From Bacillus inaquosorum KCTC 13429 (GTDB taxonomy: Bacteria > Bacillota > Bacilli > Bacillales > Bacillaceae), in the NCBI RefSeq assembly GCF_000332645.1, contig NZ_AMXN01000006.1, forward strand, positions 124,001-188,000: a DNA stretch of 64,000 bases. Reading direction: 5' to 3'. The position numbers and the translations under genes are program-made. Below the pieces are notes generated by a model that made no database searches, was not told the DNA's origin, and worked only from the letters and a program-made list of their open reading frames with translations. How positions within the stretch are numbered: the stretch's first letter is position 1; each line of letters begins with the position of its first letter. Positions 54,034 to 62,866 of the stretch are shown here, piece after piece.

Positions 54034-54165
54034 AGAATATTCGCTTGTAAATTTAAATAAAGGCTCTGCCATTTTGCTGTTAAATTCTATATCATCACCA
54101 TGAGCAGCGGCATTCCCTGCCTCTTTAATTACCTTCTTATTTTGTTGTCTTAATTTCATAGGCGT
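54034..54165 (-). pseudogene. Fragment resembling a DUF4145/HEPN-type C terminus
   Basis: Minus-strand reading MKLRQQNKKVIKEAGNAAAH... then ...FKFTSEYSV. The GNAAAHG pattern occurs in DUF4145-like domains. Truncated at the cwlT relic. Weak assignment. Confidence 0.3.
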
Positions 54166-54183
54166 GATAAAATACCAATTAAC

Positions 54184-54200
54184 CAAACATCCTATGTTTG
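54184..54200 (+). promoter_or_regulatory. Operator dyad before the GntR gene
   Basis: CAAACAT-CCT-ATGTTTG, perfect 7-bp arms, 28 nt before the start codon. Confidence 0.6.
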
Positions 54201-54227
54201 ATAAATGCATTACAGGAGGATATACAC

Positions 54228-54920
54228 ATGCTTCAGAAAACAAACCGGCAGACGCTGGTTGAGCAAGTCGCTCTACAAATGGAAAGTTTGATCGAATCAG
54301 GCAAGTGGGGTGTCGGGATGCGCATTCCGGCCGAGCCGGAGTTGATGAACGAGCTGAATGTTAGCCGCAATACATTAAGGGAAGCAATTCGGGCATTGAT
54401 ACATGCGGGACTCTTAAAGACGAAACAAGGTGACGGAACTTATGTCTGCTCTTCAAGTGCTTTGGGGGTCGTGTTGAAAAAACGTATTTTGCGCTCCGAT
54501 ACGTTGCAAACATTAGAAGTCCGGTATGCACTCGAACGTGAGGGAGCCCATCTAGCTGCACAACGCAGAACCGACGACGAGGCCCGCGAACTTCTTCTCC
54601 AACTGGAACGCTGCGAGGCAGCGGCAGAACTCGGTAACATTGATGGCTTTGTAACGGCGGATATTCATTTGCATCAAAGCATCGTCAAGGCCTCGCATAA
54701 TGAAATATTGATCGAAATATACAACCATATCGCTGAAGCGTTGCAAGATTCGATTACAAGCCTGACTCGTTATGAAGTCGATGTGGATTTTTTGGAAATG
54801 CACAGACAGCTGGTGGAAGCGATTGTCGGTCAGGACGCCGATCGTGCCGTGGAAGCAGTTCATCGCTATATCCAGGAATCGAAGGATGTTATCGCCGTTG
54901 AAGAGGGGGAGCGGCCATGA
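54228..54920 (+). CDS. GntR-family (FadR/FCD type) regulator
   Basis: 230 residues. N-terminal GntR winged helix (about 10-75; IPAEPELMNELNVSRNTLREAIRALIHAGLL) and FCD ligand domain (about 90-220; EVRYALEREGAHLAA, DIHLHQSIVKASHN with metal-type histidines). ATG at 54228 after AGGAGGATATACAC. Base composition is near 50% GC against about 35% around it. Overlaps the transporter start by 4 nt. Confidence 0.87.
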   Translation: MLQKTNRQTLVEQVALQMESLIESGKWGVGMRIPAEPELMNELNVSRNTLREAIRALIHAGLLKTKQGDGTYVCSSSALGVVLKKRILRSDTLQTLEVRYALEREGAHLAAQRRTDDEARELLLQLERCEAAAELGNIDGFVTADIHLHQSIVKASHNEILIEIYNHIAEALQDSITSLTRYEVDVDFLEMHRQLVEAIVGQDADRAVEAVHRYIQESKDVIAVEEGERP

Positions 54921-56125
54921 GCGTACAAAGTGGTACGAAGCCAACTGGGTTAAAGCGTTCGCTCTCATTGAGTTGGCCGATCATCATAGGCATCGTCCTT
55001 ATATCACTGACGATGCGGTCACCGCTAACGTCGGTAGGCCCACTGGTAGGATCGATTCGCGAGTCCCTTGGATTATCGAATACCGCGGCAGGCTTGCTTA
55101 CGACATTGCCGTTGCTTGCTTTCTCGCTTCTTTCCCCCTTCGCGCCTATCTTGGCGCGCCGCTTCGGGATAGAACGAATCATACTTTATGCATTGGTTCT
55201 GCTCATGGTAGGTATTGCTGTCCGCTCGCTGACTGCAACAGTTCCTTTGTTTGCAGGCACCGTTTTGCTTGGACTCGCGATAGCGGTGTGCAACGTGCTA
55301 ATTCCAAGTCTTGTTAAACGGGATTTTTCTCGTAATGTCGGTCTTATGACAGGGCTGTATTCAGTGTCGATGAATTTATGCGGTGCGATAGCCTCCGGTG
55401 TAAGTGTCCCGCTCGCCCGCAATCTCGGTTTTGGCTGGAATGGCGCACTTGGAATCTGGGGATTGCTCGCTCTGATAGCCGCACTATTCTGGTTTCCTAA
55501 AGCGCGGGCGAGTCACGCGTCAGCCATGATAACAACTAGCGGTGCGTCGACGCGGCGAAGTCTGTGGCGTTCACCGCTGGCATGGATGATTACACTTTTT
55601 ATGGGATTGCAGTCTCTGCTTTTCTATGTTTTGATCGCTTGGTTACCTGAAATCATGACAAGCCGGGGCTTGAGTGAAGACAGCGCTGGTTGGATGCTAT
55701 CGCTATTTCAATTCGCTTCGCTTCCCGTATCATTCATCGTACCGATCGTTGCGGGACGCATGAAGAACCAGCGTTTACTGGTTGTCATAATGACTGTCCT
55801 GTTTTTTGTTTCATTGAGTGGCCTTTATTTCGGCGATAATGCACTTATTTTGTTATGGACAATTTTACTCGGAATTGCTGGGGGATGTGCGTTCAGTTTG
55901 GCTATGATCTTTTTAAGCTTGCGGACGAAGGATGCCTCCGATGCGGCTTCTTTGTCCGGTATGTCGCAATCTGTTGGATATTTGCTGGCTGCAACAGGAC
56001 CGACCTTGTTTGGTTTGCTCCATGACGTCACGGCAAGCTGGAACCTCCCAATATCATTGTTGCTTATGGTCAGCATTCTGCTGTTCATATTTGGCCTGGG
56101 TGCGTCAAAAAATCACACGGTATAA
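54917..56125 (+). CDS. MFS transporter, CynX/NimT-type
   Basis: 402 residues, 12 membrane segments; MRSPLTSVGPLVGSIRESLGLSNTAAGLLTTLPLLAFSLLSP start and GWMLSLFQFASLPVSFIVP are typical of the CynX/NimT/YycB group (cyanate or 2-nitroimidazole transport named after members). Same high GC as the gntR gene; transferred together. Substrate unknown. Confidence 0.85.
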   Translation: MSVQSGTKPTGLKRSLSLSWPIIIGIVLISLTMRSPLTSVGPLVGSIRESLGLSNTAAGLLTTLPLLAFSLLSPFAPILARRFGIERIILYALVLLMVGIAVRSLTATVPLFAGTVLLGLAIAVCNVLIPSLVKRDFSRNVGLMTGLYSVSMNLCGAIASGVSVPLARNLGFGWNGALGIWGLLALIAALFWFPKARASHASAMITTSGASTRRSLWRSPLAWMITLFMGLQSLLFYVLIAWLPEIMTSRGLSEDSAGWMLSLFQFASLPVSFIVPIVAGRMKNQRLLVVIMTVLFFVSLSGLYFGDNALILLWTILLGIAGGCAFSLAMIFLSLRTKDASDAASLSGMSQSVGYLLAATGPTLFGLLHDVTASWNLPISLLLMVSILLFIFGLGASKNHTV

Positions 56126-56459
56126 GGGGCTTTGTTTCAGTAAAGCTCTTTCTAGAGGAACCATGAACTGCCTATGCCGTTGGGTTTAATAAAAAAGGCG
56201 ATGATTACTATAGTCATTGGGTATATTGATTATGGAAACCCATAATGGGATTATATAAATCGTTCTTCTTCTTAGTATGAGCATGAAGATGCAGACATGG
56301 AATTTAAATAAAACTACACTTGAAATAAATGAAAAAGAGAGACGTTGAGTCTTTCTTTTTTATTCGTAAAATATTTTTGGAAAATCTGAACATTTTTTAA
56401 CGAAAGCTTTATTTGCCATGGCTTATGTTGAGGCGAAACGAAAAAAGTGGAGATTATAA
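56126..56459 (+). other. Relic of a rap gene before the orphan phr
   Basis: A stem-loop with T run (AAAGAGAGAC 56334-56343 / GTCTTTCTTT 56349-56358) terminates the preceding unit. 56402-56444 reads KALFAMAYVEAKR, the last TPR of a Rap protein, spliced directly to the codons before phr. No other gene. Confidence 0.7.
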
Positions 56460-56588
56460 ATGAAGAACAGCCGAATTCTATTGACCGTAATGGTATTAAG
56501 TAGCATCGTAATATTTACTCACTTTGTAGATGCAGACAGTGCTTCAAATGGTGGCTTTAAAATTGCCGCAGATCGAGTTGGTGCATAA
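56460..56588 (+). CDS. Orphan Phr pre-peptide ending in DRVGA
   Basis: 42 residues: MKNSRILLTVMVLSSIVIF signal, then DADSASN..., ending FKIAADRVGA. The last five residues are identical to mature PhrI and the preceding IAA matches the cleavage context VAA. The cognate rap gene is reduced to a few codons, so this is a stand-alone signal gene. The body differs clearly from PhrI, so it is not a recent copy. GTGGAG precedes ATG. Expression unknown. Confidence 0.75.
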   Translation: MKNSRILLTVMVLSSIVIFTHFVDADSASNGGFKIAADRVGA

Positions 56589-56712
56589 CATAGTTATGAA
56601 TGAGTTTCCAAAAAAAGACATTGTGTTTCATGTTCAGTTTTTCATTAAACGGTATTTAAATTTTATAAGGACAAATTTAAAATAAGTTTTGTAAACAGAA
56701 TCAATTATTTTA

Positions 56713-56829
56713 TTGACAATTAATTTATAATACTGTTAAATTTGAATAATAAAATCTATTTTAGAGCGTGGATTTTTCTAGAGGAAACTCTATTTTCGCC
56801 ACACTACTGTCAATTGATAGTAGTGTGGC
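56713..56829 (+). promoter_or_regulatory. Leader with hairpins before an EamA gene, possible attenuator
   Basis: TTGACA (56713-56718) upstream; leader has a GNRA-type hairpin TAGAG-GAAA-CTCTA (about 56778-56792), GTGG/CCAC able to enclose it, then a strong terminator-like stem CCACACTACT / AGTAGTGTGG (56799-56829) with T run, only ~30 nt before the start codon. CCAC is shared by both pairings. Confidence 0.5.
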
Positions 56830-56859
56830 TTTTTTTATGGAAAAAAGGAGGGAGAACTT

Positions 56860-57729
56860 TTGAAAAGTTGGCATTATGGATTAATTGTATTTTTAGGTGG
56901 GTGCTGTTATGGGATATTATCTACATTCGTTAAGCTAGCCTATTCAGCTGGTTATTCGGTCACAGAGGTGACAGGTGGGCAGTATTTATTTGGAACACTG
57001 ATGGTCTGGATACTAGTTTTGTTTACAAAAAAGCGAAAAGTAACGCGAAGTCAAACTATTAAGTTACTACTATCCGGCATCCCTTTTGGTTTAACAGGAG
57101 GATTTTATTATCAATCGTTACAATCACTTCATGCATCACTGGCTATCATTTTACTTTTCCAATTTGTTTGGATTGGTACATGTTTCGAGTGGATGTTTTA
57201 TAAGAAAAAGCCTACAAAAGGGAAAATAATTTCGATAGCTATCCTGCTAGTCGGGTCTATCCTAGCAGCTGGGATTATTTCAGCGAAGGGAATGAATATG
57301 TCTTGGCAAGGTATAATCTGGGGACTACTCGCTTCCTTAACGTTTTCAACCTTCATCCTTCTTAGTGGTTCAGTTGGGAAAGATACTCCACCCTTACTAA
57401 AGAGTGCTCTGCTTTCCACCAGGGGTTTAGTCGTTGTATTTCTATTGTTTCCCCCTATATATCTATTTGATCTTCCTGTTTTAAAGGGCGTGGCACCCTA
57501 TGGTTTGCTTCTTGGTTTTTTTGGAGTTGTCCTTCCGCCTCTTTTATTTACCATTGGGATGCCACATGTTGGACCAGGACTTGGCACCATATTAACAGCA
57601 TCTGAACTTCCAGTAGCTGTTTCAATGGCAGCACTAGTGTTAGAGGAGCATGTGAGTATAGTACGATGGATGGGAGTCATCCTCATATTAGGTGGAATTG
57701 CCGTCGGTAATGTACGTTGCAAAAGCTAA
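56860..57729 (+). CDS. EamA/DMT-family transporter
   Basis: 289 residues, ten membrane segments, two EamA repeats. TTG start at 56860 after AAAGGAGGGAG. Third EamA gene of the array. No adjacent regulator gene, but the leader carries a terminator that may control it. Substrate unknown. Confidence 0.82.
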   Translation: MKSWHYGLIVFLGGCCYGILSTFVKLAYSAGYSVTEVTGGQYLFGTLMVWILVLFTKKRKVTRSQTIKLLLSGIPFGLTGGFYYQSLQSLHASLAIILLFQFVWIGTCFEWMFYKKKPTKGKIISIAILLVGSILAAGIISAKGMNMSWQGIIWGLLASLTFSTFILLSGSVGKDTPPLLKSALLSTRGLVVVFLLFPPIYLFDLPVLKGVAPYGLLLGFFGVVLPPLLFTIGMPHVGPGLGTILTASELPVAVSMAALVLEEHVSIVRWMGVILILGGIAVGNVRCKS

Positions 57730-58256
57730 ACTGGATTCTGGCCAGGCACATCGAGATTCTCCTTCGCAACATTCTTGATTGCGTTTAACTAAGGGATCAA
57801 TGCATTAAAGGTGCCCATCAATTAAGATGCTAACTCTTTTTACTAATACATTGAAAGGAGTTTTATCATATCAAAGTATAGAGATTTCCTGGAAGGTTTT
57901 TTAGTGGGGTAGTGCGATTGCAGCACACCAATATTCTGTGTCCTCTTCTTTTTCTATTGAGGATGTACCATCGATAACTCATTATTCATTTGGTTCATTT
58001 ACAGTTAAAACAGTGCCAATTTTGTGCCCTAAATGAATATAAATTGATGTAAATGAGTGTAATGAATGACTTCAAATGCTTGAAATAACAGGCTTTTGTA
58101 ATCGATGATAAGCTTCCACTTTATTGATGCCTTCGTTTTTTATTTTACTTATCTTGGCGAGTGGTCAAGGTTTCTTTACTGCCCAGAAAATATGAAAAAC
58201 ATCAAAAAAGGTGTAAATAATGATAATGAGCGCTGTATAACCCTTAAATATAGGAC
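57730..58256 (+). other. Degenerate right end and short relics
   Basis: 57870-57925 faintly reads the start of a family 1 glycosidase (FLxWGSAIAAHQ) with stops. 58013-58110 is a decayed class 1 right end (GTGCC...GTGCCC, GTAATGAATGACTT...GGCTTTTGTAATCGATGATA) ending where a core would lie, but the core is gone. No gene. Confidence 0.5.
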
Positions 58257-58439
58257 ATGATAAGATTTCATAAGGTTGAGGGGAAAAGAGCAGGAAAAGC
58301 AGGAGCAGAAAATTGGAGAAAAGTAGTTACTAAGGGGTTTGATTTGCATCATATAGGATTTAATACAAAACCTTTTATTTTTAGAAAAAGAGAAGATGAA
58401 AAACCTGGTGTGAATTTATCTCCAAAGTATAGAAAGTAA
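58257..58439 (+). CDS. Hypothetical 60-residue protein or gene fragment
   Basis: MIRFHKVEGKRAGKAGAENWRK...FDLHHIGFNTKPF... Basic, with an HH pair. It looks like the C-terminal end of a larger nuclease-like or toxin protein, but nothing upstream continues it. No clear ribosome site. Confidence 0.3.
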   Translation: MIRFHKVEGKRAGKAGAENWRKVVTKGFDLHHIGFNTKPFIFRKREDEKPGVNLSPKYRK

Positions 58440-58470
58440 GGAATCTTTTAAAAAACTAAAAAATGATGAA

Positions 58471-58507
58471 ATTACGGAAAGGTAATGAGTGATTACCTTT
58501 CCGTAAT
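58471..58507 (-). terminator. Bidirectional terminator
   Basis: 16-bp perfect stem ATTACGGAAAGGTAAT (58471-58486) / ATTACCTTTCCGTAAT (58492-58507). Confidence 0.8.
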
Positions 58508-58510
58508 TCG

Positions 58511-58963
58511 TTAATTATTTCTTTGAGCAATACGATACTTCATCTTAACACTACCACCTTGAGCCGGTGGTGAAGCTGTAAATGTGTAATTGTATGTCCA
58601 ACCAAACCAACCATTTTTAACCTCAGTCGAAATGTTGCCTTGCTTGCCTGGTGCGATGGTTCTTGAGACTTTTCCATCAATTGATATTTTTATGTCATTA
58701 CTCCCGTTATTTGAAATCCAGAAGTTTACTTGTGCTCCGTCATTCTCATCTAATTCGAACTCCCGACTCCAGCTTGATTGATCAACAGAGCCCTCTGAAA
58801 CCTCCTTGTCTAGAGCTTTGAATTCTCCACTACTTGTAACTGCATAATTTTTCGACGATACACTTGTAGTCGAATCCGCAAAAGCAGGTATAGTACAAGT
58901 TCCAACAATTACACCAGCTATCAGAGTCGATGTTACTCCTTTGAAAATGGACTTAGGATTCAC
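58511..58963 (-). CDS. Secreted protein of unknown function
   Basis: 150 residues with a Sec signal peptide (cleavage near IPAFA-DS, residue 29) and a beta-rich remainder (ISNNGSNDIKISIDGKVSRTIAPG, then YNYTFTAS). GTG start at 58963 after AAGGAG. No family recognised; fold suggests a small beta-sandwich. Own terminator. Confidence 0.6.
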   Translation of the reverse strand: MNPKSIFKGVTSTLIAGVIVGTCTIPAFADSTTSVSSKNYAVTSSGEFKALDKEVSEGSVDQSSWSREFELDENDGAQVNFWISNNGSNDIKISIDGKVSRTIAPGKQGNISTEVKNGWFGWTYNYTFTASPPAQGGSVKMKYRIAQRNN

Positions 58964-59752
58964 GATTAAGCACTCCTTATTAATTTAATTTATTATACAT
59001 GCATACTTCGTATGCATAATACAAATAATACCATGTAAAATAATTACAGTAAATGATTTTTTTGGACAATAATGTTTGTAACTCAACTTTTGTACCCCAA
59101 ACATCCCAAATCAGACGAGCAAGCCTTGATATAGCTAGGTAAGTGGAAATTGAGATCTTCTTATTGAGGTACTGCTATTAGCAATGATTTTCCGATACCC
59201 GCAAAACGAAAAAACACTATCCTTTCTCTAAAGTAACGAAAAGGATAGTGTTTTTTGTGCTATTCAAGATTAATACGTACTCTTTTTTATCTCTGTCTAT
59301 CTACACTGAATTACAAAATCGGACAAGTCAAGATACTACCAAAAGAAAAAACTATCGCACCCAGTGGGCCAGACCACATTACTTCTCTTGTAAGTGGTTT
59401 CTTAGGTCTTAGCTGGAATTACAAATTTAAAGCTAATATTTTTAGTGATTTTTTTAAAAAAAGTAGTGCCCAATTTTTGCCCAAAATTCATGAAAAAAGA
59501 AGAAAATAGGTGGAAATGAAGATAAAGAATGCTTTATTTATAAGGTTTATGTAATACATGATACGTTTTCACTATGTTGAGGGTCTAGTGGGTGAACAAC
59601 CCGTGGAGGTTCAAGTCCTCTCGGCCGCATTGTGGAGTCTACAAGTGTATTTGGCACTAAAAAAGTGCTGACCTCTGCACAAATCCGTTGTGCGAGTCTG
59701 CACTTTTATTCTGCATTATACACTTCCTTTATCATCGTTTAAGGAAGTGTAT
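58964..59752 (+). repeat. Class 1 right end and core G; end of the array
   Basis: Terminator AACACTATCCTTT/AAAGGATAGTGTT (59213-59252). 59255-59509 is an ORF without ribosome site, probably a relic. GTGCCCA at 59466 and the AATGCTTTATTTATAAGG right end lead to core G (59576-59629, three substitutions). After it the sequence is unrelated; hairpin AAAAGTGC/GCACTTTT (59661-59707) terminates des. Confidence 0.8.
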
Positions 59753-60778
59753 TTAATCGGTTGTTAGCCGGGTTGATACTTGGCTTTTAGCTTTTTTTAA
59801 GTGGCTAAAACCTACAAATTTTTTGCCTTCTTCATCCCATAGGCGGAACTTTAACGACTTAAAACTTGTTGCCAGTGTAATAGTTGGTACGTTTTGCAAT
59901 GGTTCAGTGTTGTTATGCACTTTTTCAAGCTTATAGTTTGGGACTCTCGGGCTTAAATGATGAACATGATGGAAACCGATATTGCCTGTTAGCCATTGCA
60001 TGACTTTTGGAAGCTTATAAAAAGAGCTCCCTTCAACTGCTGCTTTTACATATTCCCAATGCTCATCTTCTTCAAAATAAGAATCCTCAAACGTATGCTG
60101 AATATAAAACATCCAAATTCCGAGAGATCCTGATATTATAAAAATTGGAACCTGAACCAGCAGGAAGTTTTGCCAGCCAATAGCCCAACATAAAAGTGCT
60201 GCCAAAACGACGATCCCCAGGTTTGTTACATACGTATTTATCAGTTCTTTGCGTTTTGCCCCTTTACGATTAAAACGATTGGTAATCCCGAAGACGTAAA
60301 TCGGCCCAATAATAAACATAACAAACGGATTTCTGTACAAACGGTACATTAGTTTTGTCTTCGTTGAGGCTTCCTTATATTCCTCAACGGTCAGTACCCA
60401 AATATCGCCTGTACCGCGTTTGTCCAGGTTGCTGCTTGTCGCATGATGGACAGAATGATCGTGTGCCCAATGATCAAAAGGGTGCAGAGTCAGAATTCCT
60501 GTTATTGTTCCAAGGATTCGATTCGCCTTTCTGTTCTTAAAAAAGGAATAGTGGCAGCAATCATGAAAGATGATGAAGGTTCTTACTAAAAAACCTGCCG
60601 CAACGACAGAAATCACTAATGTAAGGAAATAAGAAATCGACAAACTCTTATATGCCAAATACCATAACAGGAAAAATGGAACCAATGTGTTAATGATTTG
60701 ACAAATACTTTTTTGTAAATCGGACTTTTCATAGGGTGTAACCAGTTTTCTCAAAGTCCTTAGGTTTTGTTCATTCAT
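59753..60778 (-). CDS. des: Fatty acid desaturase (Des-like, delta-5)
   Basis: 341-residue membrane desaturase. Three histidine boxes are intact: HDCCH (72-76), HSVHH (108-112) and HHVHH (270-274). It introduces a double bond into membrane phospholipid acyl chains, for fluidity at low temperature. Similar over its length to B. subtilis Des but with many differences; in 168 des lies elsewhere next to desKR, so this may be a second copy. Promoter has a DesR-like dyad. Confidence 0.85.
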   Translation of the reverse strand: MNEQNLRTLRKLVTPYEKSDLQKSICQIINTLVPFFLLWYLAYKSLSISYFLTLVISVVAAGFLVRTFIIFHDCCHYSFFKNRKANRILGTITGILTLHPFDHWAHDHSVHHATSSNLDKRGTGDIWVLTVEEYKEASTKTKLMYRLYRNPFVMFIIGPIYVFGITNRFNRKGAKRKELINTYVTNLGIVVLAALLCWAIGWQNFLLVQVPIFIISGSLGIWMFYIQHTFEDSYFEEDEHWEYVKAAVEGSSFYKLPKVMQWLTGNIGFHHVHHLSPRVPNYKLEKVHNNTEPLQNVPTITLATSFKSLKFRLWDEEGKKFVGFSHLKKAKSQVSTRLTTD

Positions 60779-60813
60779 TTTTTAAAAGTTTCCCCTTCCC
60801 TGATGATCTTCTA

Positions 60814-60868
60814 AGTATAGAAAACGTTTTATTGCCTTTGAAGTCCCAGCGTCATACACCATATATGA
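60814..60868 (-). promoter_or_regulatory. des promoter with DesR-like dyad
   Basis: Minus-strand TTCAAA (60842-60837), 17 nt, TATACT (60819-60814). TCAT-N9-ATGA (60852-60868) lies just upstream of -35, a position like that of DesR sites. Confidence 0.55.
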
Positions 60869-60869
60869 T

Positions 60870-61424
60870 AAGTATCTTTCCCATTCATCTGTAAAATTAT
60901 TGGAAATAATAAACTGATTTCCAGCTCAACTAAATCTTTATTAGCAGAGCCAGCCGGGATACAAAAGGCGTATGGGACTATACCCGGCTCTTTATCGGGT
61001 TAAACTCTCTCCCTGCTCCCCTATGGGAAATGGTTTGATTTATGAGTCATTTCCTAGTTTATTAATTAAAAAGGCTTTGAAAAGTGATAATGAAGAAAAG
61101 GAAGATGATTTGTGGTCAAGTATTCCTGGCAAAAGGGGATAAACCATGAGTGACCGTTTGGAAACATCTGCAGAAACAAAGCTTTACCAGTAAACAGCCC
61201 TGCTTTAAAAAGAATATCTTGCACTTGCCATGAAACAGCTGAGCTTTTTAAAGAAATCTTTAACAATCAATAATGAAGTACTTTTTAGCAAAGAAAAAGG
61301 TTTGAAGACACTCGCGATTCATTTTCACGGTGTTTTCAAACCATAATTATTAATGGGCCTCTTATTCTGCACTGGTATCCACATGTTTAATAAATAATGC
61401 CATAAAAAAAACGATAATATTAAT
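60870..61424 (+). other. No gene recognised; terminator and short relics
   Basis: AGCCGGGATA...TATACCCGGCT hairpin with TTTAT (60952-60995). 61030-61140 reads short open pieces (LIKKALKSDNEEKEDDLW, then MSDRLETSAETKLYQ) without homology I recognise. Confidence 0.45.
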
Positions 61425-61453
61425 TTGCAGTTATTTCCGTTTCGTGTTAAGAT
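61425..61453 (+). promoter_or_regulatory. cspC promoter
   Basis: TTGCAG (61425-61430), 17 nt, extended -10 TGTTAAGAT (61445-61453). It leaves a ~110-nt 5' UTR, usual for cold-shock mRNAs. Confidence 0.65.
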
Positions 61454-61493
61454 AAAGAAGAATTATTTTTGTTCGGTGTAAAGGATAGTATGA

Positions 61494-61775
<282 letters not shown>

Positions 61776-61792
61776 TCTTCAATCGTGTATAC

Positions 61793-61826
61793 AAACAGGC
61801 TCTTTATAGAGGGCCTGTTTTTTTAT
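61793..61826 (+). terminator. Terminator after cspC
   Basis: AAACAGGC (61793-61800) / GCCTGTTT (61813-61820), then T run. Confidence 0.8.
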
Positions 61827-61845
61827 GTTCTGCTGTATAATACTC

Positions 61846-61934
61846 AATAAAAAACCCTACTCAACGTTCGAGTAGGGAGATGCTACAAGGTAATAGAAAA
61901 AGATTTAACACTTCAAAGGTTTGTTTACAGTATA
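61846..61934 (-). ncRNA. Candidate small RNA
   Basis: Minus strand: extended -10 TGTTATACT (61937-61929), then ~75 nt without ORF ending in a rho-independent terminator, stem GAGTAGGG/CCCTACTC (61877-61855) and TTTTTTATTG. Opposite in direction to cspC. Confidence 0.45.
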
Positions 61935-62398
61935 ACATACTTGATTGACAATATGCGGAATGTATATAAATTAATTACTTTTCTTTTCGTATAGACCTAC
62001 ATTTAAGATAAACAATTACTATTCACTGTCGCAATGGATATAAGAAATTCTTAAAGATAGAGGTGAGATTGATTGTACTTTCTTCTAGAAATAATCACTT
62101 AGATATACCTAACACAATGAAAGCCCTGCCTCTCTTCCATCCTTACGGCTCCTTGTCCGTGCCAGTGTGAATCAGGATTACAAAAATCGAGTGACTATTT
62201 TATCGAGTTTTTTGATAAAACTTTAAATGTTCGTGAAGACATTTAAATAATAAAAATGGATTAGAAGGAATAACAAAAGAGGTTAATGTTCTAAAAGTAA
62301 GTTGAAGAAGTTGAACGTTTTTGAAATGGATTTACTTTTTATCATGATATTATCTGAAAATTCAGGGTATTTATGCAATACATGATCTATAATTAATC
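61935..62398 (+). other. No gene supported between cspC and ydeB
   Basis: A 33-codon TTG frame at 62069 (MIVLSSRNNHLDIPNTMKAL...) has GAGGTG only 3 nt away and no homology I recognise. Repeat ATCGAGT is at 62188 and 62202. Confidence 0.35.
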
Positions 62399-62860
62399 TT
62401 AACAGAAACTTTTTATTTGTTTTTCAGTGATTCCTTTAATTACTTCCAGTTCACTAATCAAAAATTCATATGCATTATCCAACATTTTTTTTTCGCTTGC
62501 ATTAAGTGCTTTTTCTTTCTTCATACGCATTAAATCACGTACAACTTCAGCGCCTTCTTGTATTTCACCCGTTTTTATTTTGTTCGTGTTTACTATATAC
62601 CTTTGCTTATACGGCAGTAACCTATCTGATTCTCCATGCTGAAAAATGTGTATAATGTGTTTTAATGCACGTATATCAGTAACTGGTCGTATACTTGAAC
62701 TCAATATTTTACGCGTTGGAATCATAACTTGCATATTACTAATAGTCATTTTTATGACATAATACTGTTGTTTTTTTCCTAAGATTTCTTTTTCTTCTAT
62801 GGCTTCAATTATACCTGCTCCGTGCATTGGATAAACAATGTTATCGCCAATTTGAAACAT
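62399..62860 (-). CDS. ydeB: CarD/CdnL-family regulator YdeB
   Basis: 153 residues. N-terminal CarD RNA-polymerase-binding Tudor-like domain (MFQIGDNIVYPMHGAGIIEAIEEKEI) and helical C-terminal domain. Stabilises open complexes in CarD relatives. ATG at 62860 with GGAGGTGGATGAT; the longer frame starts in the leader. The ribosome site is inside a 17-bp inverted repeat. Confidence 0.9.
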   Translation of the reverse strand: MFQIGDNIVYPMHGAGIIEAIEEKEILGKKQQYYVIKMTISNMQVMIPTRKILSSSIRPVTDIRALKHIIHIFQHGESDRLLPYKQRYIVNTNKIKTGEIQEGAEVVRDLMRMKKEKALNASEKKMLDNAYEFLISELEVIKGITEKQIKSFC

Positions 62861-62866
62861 ATCATC

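Larger units (their letters stand above)
49695..59629 (+). mobile_element. Accretion segment 4 between cores F and G
   Basis: 9.9 kb: rearranged int and yddJ relics, XRE-DUF2178 pair, crystallin-like secreted protein, fused ydcT/conG/cwlT relic, GC-rich GntR-transporter pair, orphan phrI, EamA, secreted protein. It descends from an ICEBs1-like element, since relics of its int, transfer and rap-phr genes are in the original order. Confidence 0.68.

Noticed and set aside
57870..57925. Reading FLxWGSAIAAHQ like the start of a family 1 glycosidase
   Set aside because: Too short and interrupted by stops; could be chance.
59255..59509. 84-codon frame before core G
   Set aside because: No ribosome site, starts in a terminator tail and ends within the right-end repeat; probably a relic.
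38211..59629. Extra tRNA-Leu genes at cores B, C, F and G
   Set aside because: Only the 3' half from the anticodon loop is present; the 5' acceptor and D arm are missing, so no tRNA can form.
62069..62170. 33-codon TTG frame between cspC and ydeB
   Set aside because: GAGGTG is only 3 nt from the TTG and no family is recognised; not supported as a gene.
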